From a virus, in the IMG/VR virus record IMGVR_UViG_3300028045_000134, positions 1 through 20,681 of that record: a DNA stretch of 20,681 nucleotides. One strand, 5' to 3'. Below the pieces are notes generated by a model. That model saw nothing but the letters and a program-made list of their open reading frames with translations. It was not told the DNA's origin and made no database searches. The position numbers and the translations under genes were made by a program. Shown piece after piece: positions 12,503 to 19,028 of the stretch; within the stretch, counting starts at the first letter, position 1, and each line of letters starts with the position of its first letter.

Positions 12503-12529
12503 AAAAAAGAGAGGCTTTTACACCTCTCC
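12503..12529 (-). terminator. Rho-independent terminator after the M15-like gene
   Basis: The transcript folds as GGAGAGG / CCUCUCU with a G-U pair at the base (12529-12523 with 12514-12508) and an 8-base loop UGUAAAAG, then a run of U (12508-12503). It lies 26 bases after the stop at 12555. Confidence 0.85.
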
Positions 12530-12554
12530 ATAATTAAAAAACAAAATGAAATAA

Positions 12555-13010
12555 TTAAAACAAAACAAACTCTTGATCTTTTAAGTAGTTATCTGTATCG
12601 AAGTATATCCACTCATTAGAAACATTTATTCTTTCTATACCGTATTGAATAAGACCTCTAATTAGTTTAAGCCTTTTAGCCTTATTAATACATTTAAACT
12701 TTATGGATTTACCAACTCTATGCCCACTATTAGATGGTATAGCTATCTTATCACCATAAGTCTTACTTACATATCCTCTCAATATAAAACCTGAGAGCCT
12801 TTCTTTTCTAAACACCTCATCCAATATGAATACTGGTTCACTCTCCATAAAGTATTTACCACTACCTAACTTATCAGGGCTATCAAACATACTCCATTTA
12901 AGTACTGCTAAACCTTCACAATCCATTTCCTCAGTATAGGTATCTGTATATTCTACCCTGTGTAAAGAGAAACTTTCCTTCTTGCGTTTATGTACCTTTC
13001 TCAAAGACAT
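12555..13010 (-). CDS. Degenerate M15 peptidase-fold protein (probable pseudoenzyme)
   Basis: The 151 residues have a basic lead (MSLRKVHKRKKESF), then MFDSPDKLGSGKYF (41-54), which matches the FDSPD-x-x-GSG-x-x-M opening of phage M15_3 peptidases. From H97 to D138 the protein aligns without gaps to residues 54-95 of the intact M15 protein at 13993-14319. H97, G100, R113, G124 and R127 line up, and the final strand WIYFD sits on FIHVD. But the zinc-ligand aspartate is K104 and the second ligand histidine is Y136, so metal-dependent activity should be lost. It is a single-gene unit between an AT-rich gap and its own terminator. Role unknown; lysis control, cell-wall binding or DNA binding through the basic lead are possible. 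Confidence 0.6.
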   Translation of the reverse strand: MSLRKVHKRKKESFSLHRVEYTDTYTEEMDCEGLAVLKWSMFDSPDKLGSGKYFMESEPVFILDEVFRKERLSGFILRGYVSKTYGDKIAIPSNSGHRVGKSIKFKCINKAKRLKLIRGLIQYGIERINVSNEWIYFDTDNYLKDQEFVLF

Positions 13011-13342
13011 ATGTAAAGATAATTTTATTATACTTAATAAACAAACTTTTGTTAATAAGTGTATATTTTTTTTATTGAATAGGGGTCAGATATCTTATAT
13101 TTATTTTTATACTATAATAGTATTATTTTTAATATAATATTAATTATTATTATTTTTTTATAATAGTGAAGTATTAATAAATTACAAAGTTATATATTTT
13201 TTTTTAAATAACCTAATAAAATATAATTTATTTTTTAAATGTAATATTACCTACTACTGCTATTATACTAAACAGTGTAAAATATTAAATAAGACAATCA
13301 GCTAATTAAGTTTATTAGGTAAATCTTAATTAAGAAACAATC
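13011..13342. other. AT-rich non-coding gap with nested dyads
   Basis: These 332 bases between the holin and the M15-like gene hold no gene I can support. On the holin side is a perfect 12-base palindrome TCTTAATTAAGA (13324-13335) within an outer 8-base inverted pair (AAATAAGA 13287-13294, TCTTATTT 13341-13348). A smaller dyad ATACTA-TAA-TAGTAT is at 13109-13123. A TAACTTTG box (minus strand, 13192-13185) could be a -7 element but lacks a -33 partner. Composition is almost pure A/T. It may serve as a replication origin, unwinding element or weak terminator. Confidence 0.5.
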
Positions 13343-13735
13343 TTATTTATTGATCGTAATATTACCAGCTATCTTTTCAGCACTTCTACCAACTACATAC
13401 CCTCCTATACCTAACTGCAACAAGTTCCAAAACTCATTCTCTAAAGGAGGAATAGGTAAACTAAATAAAGGTGCAATGAATTTAACATAGATCACTATAA
13501 AACCAAATGCTAACATAAGTATTGGTCTCCAACTTCTTTGTAACCAATTACCACTTGCTTCAGCTAATATAACTTCTGTTTGTAGTTTCTGTAATTCTAA
13601 CTGTTGTTCTTGTAATACCTTGAATATTTCATTCTTGGCTTTTAAGCGTTCTTCTTCAGTAGTGAATAGCTTATCTATTGCATTGCCTATTTCTTTAATT
13701 ACACCACCTGTAAACCAATTTAGTATCTTCTTCAT
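13343..13735 (-). CDS. 3TM-type phage holin
   Basis: The 130 residues have an amphipathic N-terminal helix, a long charged coil (TTEEERLKAKNEIFKVLQEQ, about 25-44), and GNWLQRSWRPILML leading into a first membrane helix (about 71-91). A second helix is at about 101-117 (EFWNLLQLGIGGYVVG). The sequence S/G-N-W-x-x-x-x-W-R-P is the hallmark of the 'holin of 3TMs' family (also linked to gene transfer agent release). It forms membrane holes to release the endolysin at 13993-14319. Its ATG lies one base after the stop of the 45-aa gene. Confidence 0.85.
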   Translation of the reverse strand: MKKILNWFTGGVIKEIGNAIDKLFTTEEERLKAKNEIFKVLQEQQLELQKLQTEVILAEASGNWLQRSWRPILMLAFGFIVIYVKFIAPLFSLPIPPLENEFWNLLQLGIGGYVVGRSAEKIAGNITINK

Positions 13736-13736
13736 A

Positions 13737-13874
13737 TTATTCCCATCTTACTTGTATCTGACCAAAGAATAAAAACAGATTAAATTCTGAATATTCAAAA
13801 GTTTCATCACGTTCATAATACTGCCACCCTAACATCATTGCATTAGGTACTAATAAAATTAAGTTTATTTCCAT
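13737..13874 (-). CDS. Small conserved lysis-region protein (45 aa)
   Basis: Hand translation from the ATG at 13874 gives 45 residues starting MEINLILLVPNAMMLGWQYY, then an acidic middle (ERDETFEYSEF) and a hydrophobic end FLFFGQIQVRWE. Near-identical small proteins recur beside holins in flavobacterial phages, from memory. Both ends are hydrophobic, so membrane association is likely. It lies one base upstream of the holin. Function unknown, perhaps a holin partner. Confidence 0.6.
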   Translation of the reverse strand: MEINLILLVPNAMMLGWQYYERDETFEYSEFNLFLFFGQIQVRWE

Positions 13875-13920
13875 AATCACTTTTGGTTATAACTATTGGT
13901 TAATATATTATTACTCTCAT

Positions 13921-13973
13921 TGTAAACATAAAGGTTTACATTATTTGTGTTTTGTAAACTTAAATATTTACAA
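13921..13973. promoter_or_regulatory. Paired TGTAAA dyads in lysis cassette
   Basis: Two inverted repeats lie side by side. TGTAAAC-N6-GTTTACA is at 13921-13940, and TTGTAAA-N8-TTTACAA is at 13952-13973. Together they give four TGTAAA half-sites within 53 bases. They sit between the endolysin and the 45-aa gene, the only sizeable gap in the lysis block, and may be operator sites or RNA hairpins. Confidence 0.5.
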
Positions 13974-13992
13974 GGAACAAGAAATAATCCTC

Positions 13993-14319
13993 TTAATAAG
14001 TCCAAACTACCTTATCAGATTTACTTTTATCATCGTCAACGTGGATGAATGAACTTGCAATACCTATTCTATTAAAGCCAACACTCATAAGAGCGTTTAA
14101 GACAATATATCTTGTACTGCTATCGTTTGCCCTTATATCTACTGCAAGACCTCTTAAATGGCTTGAATTAGGTTTACCACCTACTCTTGAATTTTGCTCT
14201 GGATTTCTGTATGCAGAATTGATAGTAAAAGGTATATTAGCCAACTCTCTTGCCTTATCTAATTTAGCAAGAAAGTCAGCATCCATATTATACTCTATTT
14301 CTTTGAAGTACTTACTCAC
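13993..14319 (-). CDS. M15 family peptidase, endolysin-like D-Ala-D-Ala peptidase
   Basis: The 108 residues fit the M15_3 (VanY/DD-carboxypeptidase-like) family: DADFLAKLDKARELANIPF, then SAYRNPEQN, then SSHLRGLAVDIRA (H54, D61 zinc ligands), then GFNRIGIASSFIHVDDD (H93 third ligand, D95). All metal ligands are present, so it should be active on peptidoglycan cross-bridges. The start is a GTG at 14319, overlapping the upstream membrane gene by 8 bases. Starting at the next ATG (residue 12) would cut into the fold. With the holin genes on both sides, it is the likely endolysin. A degenerate paralogue is at 12555-13010. Confidence 0.88.
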   Translation of the reverse strand: MSKYFKEIEYNMDADFLAKLDKARELANIPFTINSAYRNPEQNSRVGGKPNSSHLRGLAVDIRANDSSTRYIVLNALMSVGFNRIGIASSFIHVDDDKSKSDKVVWTY

Positions 14320-14461
14320 TTTTATTTTTTAAGTTAAAAATCTTTAGAACTGTATATGCAATAGAAACTACTAAAAGCGTTAATTTTAGCCATTGCTCTG
14401 CATCAGAGAAACTCACTGTGAAAGTAAGGAAATTTATAAACGCTAATTTTAGGTCTTGCAT
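14312..14461 (-). CDS. One-TM holin-like protein (49 aa)
   Basis: Located by hand: ATG at 14461, 49 codons, TAA at 14312, overlapping the peptidase start by 8 bases. It reads MQDLKLAFINFLTFTVSFSD, then a hydrophobic helix (LKLTLLVVSIAYTVLKIF, about 26-43), then a lysine-rich tail. Small proteins of this pattern recur just upstream of M15 endolysins in flavobacterial phages and are treated as holin candidates. Overlap with the peptidase indicates coupled production. With the 3TM protein downstream, the phage may have a holin and antiholin. Confidence 0.65.
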   Translation of the reverse strand: MQDLKLAFINFLTFTVSFSDAEQWLKLTLLVVSIAYTVLKIFNLKNKSE

Positions 14462-14470
14462 ATTCACTTG

Positions 14471-14821
14471 TTAGAATTTTAATGAATTGTAGCTTAACCC
14501 AAAGAAAGAATGTACTCCATCCCCATCAAGAGATACACTTTTAGATTTCCAACCATAAGGATGATCTATTAATCCATCTTCGTTAGGTTCTAAATTAACC
14601 CATAGAGCGTCTATGTGCCATTTGTAAGATAGTATTGGAGCAGATACTTCTTCTCCTTCTTCGTCATATTCGCCTTGTTCTAAAACGATATTACCAAGAT
14701 GTACAACAGTGTGTTTGTGAGTTGGATATTCGTTTCCATCCTCGTCTGTTGCAGTTCCTAAAGCATCAATCTTTTTTTGTGCTTGTTCCCTTGAATCAAA
14801 TTCGTATTTTCCTATTTTCAT
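14471..14821 (-). CDS. Conserved small phage protein near lysis genes (116 aa)
   Basis: The 116 residues begin MKIGKYEFDSREQAQKKIDA and contain a histidine-rich part (YPTHKHTVVHLGNIVLEQGEY), then WHIDALWVNLEP, then HPYGWKSKSVSLDGDGVHSFFG. I recall close relatives in the structural region of flavobacterial phages, always of unknown role. The beta-rich, aromatic pattern suggests a virion component rather than an enzyme, but the two histidine groups could also bind a metal. It lies between the LamG-like adhesin and the lysis genes. Confidence 0.65.
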   Translation of the reverse strand: MKIGKYEFDSREQAQKKIDALGTATDEDGNEYPTHKHTVVHLGNIVLEQGEYDEEGEEVSAPILSYKWHIDALWVNLEPNEDGLIDHPYGWKSKSVSLDGDGVHSFFGLSYNSLKF

Positions 14822-14862
14822 AATATTTACTCTTGTTGGTTATACGTGTGTATTTTTTACTC

Positions 14863-16017
14863 TTATATTGTTGTTAATGCTTGTAATTCTTGATCTGTTA
14901 ATGCGGTATTGTAAAATCTTACATCTTTTATTTCTCCAAAAATTCCTGAATTGTTAAAAGAAAGATTTAATTTACTTAATCCAGTTATTGATTGATTAAC
15001 AGCAAGTGAATATCTTGAAATAGAAACTCCATTTACAAACATCTTATAATTACTGCCAATAGAATCATATTGAATTGCTATTTTATTATTTTTTGTAAAA
15101 TCAATATCATTAGCAATAAACTGTATATTTGAACTCCCAGTTCCATTAACATAAACTCTTGCTTGTCCGTTATCTCTATATTGTAAAATTACTGAATTAA
15201 CAAAACTATTTAAAGAAGATTCAATTCCAATATACATACTAATGCTTGGAACTTCTTCAAACGCTTTTATCTCAGCAAACAATACCCCCTCACTATCATT
15301 AAACACTTCGCTATTACCAGAATCATTAGCGGTTTCAGCTGAACGAGTAGCTGAACTACCAGATGTTGGGATATAAGATGTAGAGTAATCGCCTTCTTCT
15401 ACTTGTGCACCATATATATATATATAATCATTTGAAATGCAGTTTGGTAATGTTATATCAACCCACCTATCATTGGTCTGATTATTTACAGTAATTTCAA
15501 ATCTTTGCCAATCATCAGTCAAATCAAAAGTTGTACCACCTTGATCCGCAATATCTAATCTAATTTTATCTTTGCTTCCTTTTTTAGCATAACACGAAAA
15601 AGTGAAAACACTATTAAATGTAGCAATATTATTATGCCTTAAAGATAAAAGAGTTACCCCTCTTATTAATTTTGTAGCAGTTAAATCACCTTTAGGAGAA
15701 ATTACATCAGCTATTTCAGTTGTAGACCCTCCAGACTTTACCCACAAACTATTACTAAAGTCCTCTGAATAACTAATTAAATTAATTCTCTCTGGCTCTA
15801 ATAAATGACTTGGACAACTATTTACAACACCATCAATCAAAGTATAGTTTAATCTTGAAACACCATTTGCAACTGTTTCTATCAGTCCTTGTGAGTTTAT
15901 TCTTGTTGCTGAACCACTACGTGTAAATTCAAAATCCCCTACACCACTTGATGGCAGTACGGAATAAAATTTAGTTCCTTGTGCAGATGGTATTAATGCT
16001 AATTCTGGGTTTTCCAT
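14863..16017 (-). CDS. LamG/concanavalin-like phage adhesin or fibre
   Basis: A 384-residue, beta-rich, serine/asparagine-rich protein. The N-terminal part (about 24-50) has FTRSGSATRINSQGLIETV, a short motif frequent in phage fibre and carbohydrate-binding proteins. The middle (about 75-215) resembles a carbohydrate-binding module ending in YIPTSGSSATRSAE. The C-terminal part (about 240-384) looks like a LamG/concanavalin fold (KNNKIAIQYDSIGSNYKMFV, then GEIKDVRFYNTALTDQELQAL). It is likely to be displayed on the virion to recognise host surface glycans. There is no catalytic pattern. It follows the small 16023-16205 gene closely. Confidence 0.75.
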   Translation of the reverse strand: MENPELALIPSAQGTKFYSVLPSSGVGDFEFTRSGSATRINSQGLIETVANGVSRLNYTLIDGVVNSCPSHLLEPERINLISYSEDFSNSLWVKSGGSTTEIADVISPKGDLTATKLIRGVTLLSLRHNNIATFNSVFTFSCYAKKGSKDKIRLDIADQGGTTFDLTDDWQRFEITVNNQTNDRWVDITLPNCISNDYIYIYGAQVEEGDYSTSYIPTSGSSATRSAETANDSGNSEVFNDSEGVLFAEIKAFEEVPSISMYIGIESSLNSFVNSVILQYRDNGQARVYVNGTGSSNIQFIANDIDFTKNNKIAIQYDSIGSNYKMFVNGVSISRYSLAVNQSITGLSKLNLSFNNSGIFGEIKDVRFYNTALTDQELQALTTI

Positions 16018-16022
16018 TGTTT

Positions 16023-16205
16023 TTAGTTTTGTATGTCCTGTATTCCTATTCTATGAATTGCATCATCTAAACACTTAACCGCTTCAACTTCTTGTCTGTC
16101 ATCCATATTAAATTGACCTTGTATCATTTCAGTTACTGTTCCTATTGAAATTGCAGTTTGTATTGTGTCACCCCACCAAGTACTATCGTATATTTCGTTT
16201 GCCAT
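16023..16205 (-). CDS. Small conserved phage protein (60 aa)
   Basis: The 60 residues start MANEIYDSTWWGDTIQTAIS and read on to an acidic part with one cysteine (DDRQEVEAVKCLDDAIHRIG). The MAN-x-I-Y-D-S-T-W-W-G opening is one I associate with small genes in the structural region of flavobacterial phages. It overlaps the upstream 39-aa gene by 23 bases and stops five bases before the adhesin start, so it is translated in the late operon. Function unknown. Confidence 0.65.
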   Translation of the reverse strand: MANEIYDSTWWGDTIQTAISIGTVTEMIQGQFNMDDRQEVEAVKCLDDAIHRIGIQDIQN

Positions 16206-16302
16206 ATTCCGATTTTGTTTCGTTACTGATCTTCTTATAAAATTCAGCTAACTTTATTATGTTAACCTCTTTTGTTTTATATTGTTTTTTTTTACCCTCC
16301 AT
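16183..16302 (-). CDS. Small lysine-rich protein (39 aa)
   Basis: The ATG at 16302 shares a base with the connector stop (TAATG), and 39 codons run to a TAG at 16183, inside the next gene. The sequence is lysine-rich (MEGKKKQYKTKEVNIIKLAE, then FYKKI). A run of nine A's at the fourth to sixth codons makes this frame sensitive to slippage. The tight coupling to both neighbours supports it; function unknown. Confidence 0.45.
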   Translation of the reverse strand: MEGKKKQYKTKEVNIIKLAEFYKKISNETKSEYGKRNIR

Positions 16303-16814
16303 TATAAAACCCAACTTGAAAACTCATCTGCATCTTTATCAGGGTACATATCTCCGTTCTGATTACTGGTATATTCTGGATACTTATTACTGTTAAAAGT
16401 AATATGATCTAAAAACCTTCTTGTGTAAAATTCAGCCCTATCATTAATCTTACTCATCATTCTATCAATGTCAGTAAAATTAACAGAATCAGACTCCTCT
16501 CCTCTATGCTTAGATACACCTCCATTATCCACTTTGAACATAGAGAAAGGGAAGTACTCTGACTGAGTAAACCAAATTAACATTGGCTTAATGTAAACGT
16601 CTCTAAGACTCTTATAATCGCTATTAGCAGGTAAGTCTATATCACCTGATATTATTAAAGCCTGTAGCTTATCATATAGTTTACCACCTAAATAGTTCTG
16701 TATGTGTATATCTTGAGCTACCTCAATAAAGTGAATCAGCTTATCAGCATCGGTATTACCACTAATTATTGACTTAGCTTTTAAATCTTGTATTGTTATG
16801 AATAATGCTTTCAT
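16302..16814 (-). CDS. Head-tail connector-like protein (DUF6712 type)
   Basis: The 170 residues are mostly helical with DADKLIHFIEVAQDIHIQNY, then LGGKLYDKLQALI, then SLRDVYIKPMLIWFTQSEYF. The pattern of a bundle with G-x-x-L-Y-x-x-L and a later Y-x-x-K-P-M-L-x-W/Y matches the family DUF6712 seen downstream of portal genes in Bacteroidota phages, which resembles gp6-type adaptor proteins. It begins inside the portal stop (ATGA), so the two proteins are made together. Expected role: an adaptor ring between portal and tail. Confidence 0.75.
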   Translation of the reverse strand: MKALFITIQDLKAKSIISGNTDADKLIHFIEVAQDIHIQNYLGGKLYDKLQALIISGDIDLPANSDYKSLRDVYIKPMLIWFTQSEYFPFSMFKVDNGGVSKHRGEESDSVNFTDIDRMMSKINDRAEFYTRRFLDHITFNSNKYPEYTSNQNGDMYPDKDADEFSSWVL

Positions 16815-18577
16815 AGTCCTAAAGTCTTTCTTATTTTATTTAAAGTACTTCTATAAGCACCTTTGTCTGCTCTATCTATCATTCTCTCTCCCATTTCAGA
16901 TGGATTCTTAGGTTCTTTTAAACCATCGCCATAAGCATTAGACGAATCTACTTGCTTACCATCTTTCTTCTTGTAAACTCTTAGTTCCCAATAGTGATGA
17001 CAGTTCTTACCACCTTTGTATTTTAGTAAACTATAGTTCTGTTTTTTATGACCTAACTCCTTATTTACACCTCTAAAAGACATCATATTAATATCTTCCT
17101 TTCTAAATACTATCTTTCTACCTGTTAATACTTCCATTCTCTTACAGAAATCTCTACTGTTAGGAGACTTTCTTTCTGGCATATAAGCGTATCTAACTTT
17201 ATATACACCATCATCCTCAGACGATGCTTTATCAGAATACTTGATTTCAGCCATTTTAACGGACTCATTCTCGTCTTGGTATATCTCACTATGGATTACC
17301 TCCCAATCATCGCTTAAAACCTCTCCTAAGGCTTCTAATTGATTAATCATATCATCACCATCTTCTTCTGTAAAGTCATTACTCTCTTGTGTAGATAATT
17401 TCTCTCCTGTTTCCTCTTCTCTTCTGATCTTAGTTTCAATGTTGTCTAACTCAGTAAACTCTATTGGCTGTAATGTAACGAAGTATAAATCTTGGTAAAT
17501 CTTGTTAAATTCAAGTATTTCTGTTAAACCATAGATAACTCCATCTTGCAAAGGTCTAATAATAACATTGTCCATTAGTACAGATGCAGTTCTTAATTCT
17601 TCTGCATTGTTACCAAATCCTGTGTTATCTTTAATACCTAAAAGAATAGGAGATACAATTCCGTGTCCTAACATAATCTTCTCTCTTGCCTCATCAGATA
17701 AGAATTGGTATTGAGCGTGAGCATCTGGTAAGTGTATAGCTTCTATGTCAGCCTTAGTTTCTGCTGATTCGTTAAATGCGATAATTGCTTTACCACTATT
17801 TGAACTACCTGAGAACTTATCGTTTATCTTACTCTCTATAATTTGCTGAGTCTCTGAATTAGGTACTCCATTGTTAAAGTTTACGAATAAACTTGGTTGT
17901 AAACCATTCTGTATATTTGATATATGATAGTTAGATACCTCTGATTCTAATTCAGCATATTGTAAACAAGCCTGATAATCAACAGTAGCATAGTAATAGA
18001 AACCACTTCTGTAAGGTTTGAATATGTAAAGTTCGTTTACTTGTGATTTAGTACCATTGCTAAAAGTAGGTATTCTCTTAGGTTTATCTGAGTTCTTGCA
18101 GTCTTTCCAAGATGGATGATAGTAATATGCCTTAACCTTACCATCAGTTGCTTTCTCTGCCCTCAAAGTCTCCATAGGAAAGTGAGATACCTTTAATATC
18201 TTTGTCTTAGCTTTGTTGTAAGTAAGCTGCATAGCACCTTGACCTAATAGCTTGTAATCATTAACAAGTCTCTTAACCTCTCTTGGTCTAAGAAGTTTCT
18301 TCATTTTAACATAGTCTTCTGGAAATAACTCAGAGTTTGTAGACTCTAAACCTCTTCCATAGATCATATCTACAATACCATTTACACACCTACCATTAGT
18401 AGGAGAATCAAGATACCTTTCTATTAAAGTATCAAAGTAATCGTTATTGTTACCAAAGGCTATCCAATCCCTGTTATGTACCTCTTTGATCTCAGGAATC
18501 TCATAAGAAGACATATTAACAATTCTAATACTGTCTTTGTATTCCTTTCTAACTACGTTATTCTTTTTTGAACTCAT
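16811..18577 (-). CDS. Phage portal protein with Cys/His-rich C-terminal extension
   Basis: The first ~390 of 588 residues look like a portal: NDYFDTLIERYLDSPTNGRC, then VNGIVDMIYGRGL, then a long helical core with GHGIVSPILLGIKDNTGFG and EELRTASVLMDNVIIRPLQ. It forms the 12-mer DNA gate of the head. From about 430 on is an extra domain: SPNSRDFCKRMEVLTGRKIV, then YSLLKYKGGKNCHHYWELRV. S-R-x-F-C and C-H-H-x-W recall the C-H/C-R ends of MuF/SPP1 gp7-like head proteins, perhaps a metal-binding module. The extension recurs in flavobacterial portals, from memory. Both neighbours overlap by 4 bases. Confidence 0.8.
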   Translation of the reverse strand: MSSKKNNVVRKEYKDSIRIVNMSSYEIPEIKEVHNRDWIAFGNNNDYFDTLIERYLDSPTNGRCVNGIVDMIYGRGLESTNSELFPEDYVKMKKLLRPREVKRLVNDYKLLGQGAMQLTYNKAKTKILKVSHFPMETLRAEKATDGKVKAYYYHPSWKDCKNSDKPKRIPTFSNGTKSQVNELYIFKPYRSGFYYYATVDYQACLQYAELESEVSNYHISNIQNGLQPSLFVNFNNGVPNSETQQIIESKINDKFSGSSNSGKAIIAFNESAETKADIEAIHLPDAHAQYQFLSDEAREKIMLGHGIVSPILLGIKDNTGFGNNAEELRTASVLMDNVIIRPLQDGVIYGLTEILEFNKIYQDLYFVTLQPIEFTELDNIETKIRREEETGEKLSTQESNDFTEEDGDDMINQLEALGEVLSDDWEVIHSEIYQDENESVKMAEIKYSDKASSEDDGVYKVRYAYMPERKSPNSRDFCKRMEVLTGRKIVFRKEDINMMSFRGVNKELGHKKQNYSLLKYKGGKNCHHYWELRVYKKKDGKQVDSSNAYGDGLKEPKNPSEMGERMIDRADKGAYRSTLNKIRKTLGL

Positions 18578-18939
18578 TGTATTATGTATGTGTTATCATC
18601 TACCACGCTATAAGGCTTGTATATTGTTCCGTTGCCTATTTCGTGCTTATTAGTTAATCTTTCTGTTGCAGTTTGAGACGTAACATATATTTTATCTCTA
18701 TACCACAATTCATCATTATTAGTTATTTCTAAATAATAAGTAGAATCCTCTTCAAGAATAGTTGATTGAAATGTAACTTCTGTAAAGTTAGTAATGTTCG
18801 CAAAAGTAGCGTTTGTAACACTTTCTTCTTTACCATCGCCATCCCTTCTAATCTTTAACACAACAGTTCCTGAAAAGTTACTACTTCTCGGTGCTATCGT
18901 GATTGTTTGATTTACTGATGTTGGTTCTAATATTAACAT
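18574..18939 (-). CDS. Beta-rich structural hypothetical protein (121 aa)
   Basis: A 121-residue protein of alternating hydrophobic and polar residues (NQTITIAPRSSNFSGTVVLK, then TEVTFQSTILEEDSTYYLEI, then DELWYRDKIYVTS), typical of an immunoglobulin-like sandwich. Phage head-decoration, tail-fibre base or connector proteins often look so, and it lies directly before the portal with a 4-base overlap. No specific family recognised. Its leader (18937-18954) repeats the leader of the small terminase gene, and it follows the terminator at 18979-19006, so its expression depends on read-through or an unseen promoter. Confidence 0.65.
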   Translation of the reverse strand: MLILEPTSVNQTITIAPRSSNFSGTVVLKIRRDGDGKEESVTNATFANITNFTEVTFQSTILEEDSTYYLEITNNDELWYRDKIYVTSQTATERLTNKHEIGNGTIYKPYSVVDDNTYIIQ

Positions 18940-18954
18940 ACTATGATAACTAAA
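18937..18954 (-). promoter_or_regulatory. Start-codon leader element shared with 2682-2699
   Basis: The minus-strand sequence TTTAGTTATCATAGTATG ends in the start codon at 18939 and differs from the leader of the small-terminase candidate at one of 18 bases. It may be a ribosome-loading or regulatory element of certain late genes; no purine-rich Shine-Dalgarno is present in either. Confidence 0.3.
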
Positions 18955-18978
18955 TAATTTATTTTTGTTTTATTTAAT

Positions 18979-19006
18979 AAAAAAACCCCACCAAATGGTA
19001 GGGCTT
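18979..19006 (-). terminator. Rho-independent terminator after the tail-tube-like gene
   Basis: The minus-strand transcript pairs CCCUACC (19003-18997) with GGUGGGG (18992-18986), including one G-U pair, around a 4-base AUUU loop. Three more pairs extend the stem (19006-19004 with 18985-18983), and a run of seven U follows (18985-18979). It lies 22 bases after the stop at 19029. It may act as a partial block lowering expression of the portal block. Confidence 0.88.
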
Positions 19007-19028
19007 AGTTTAAATTAATCAGAAACTA

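Noticed and set aside
13014-13045. TTTG-N20-TATCTTTA as a promoter for the M15-like gene
   Set aside because: The -7 box has a mismatch at its last base and the start would fall inside the start codon; kept only as a remote possibility of a leaderless transcript.
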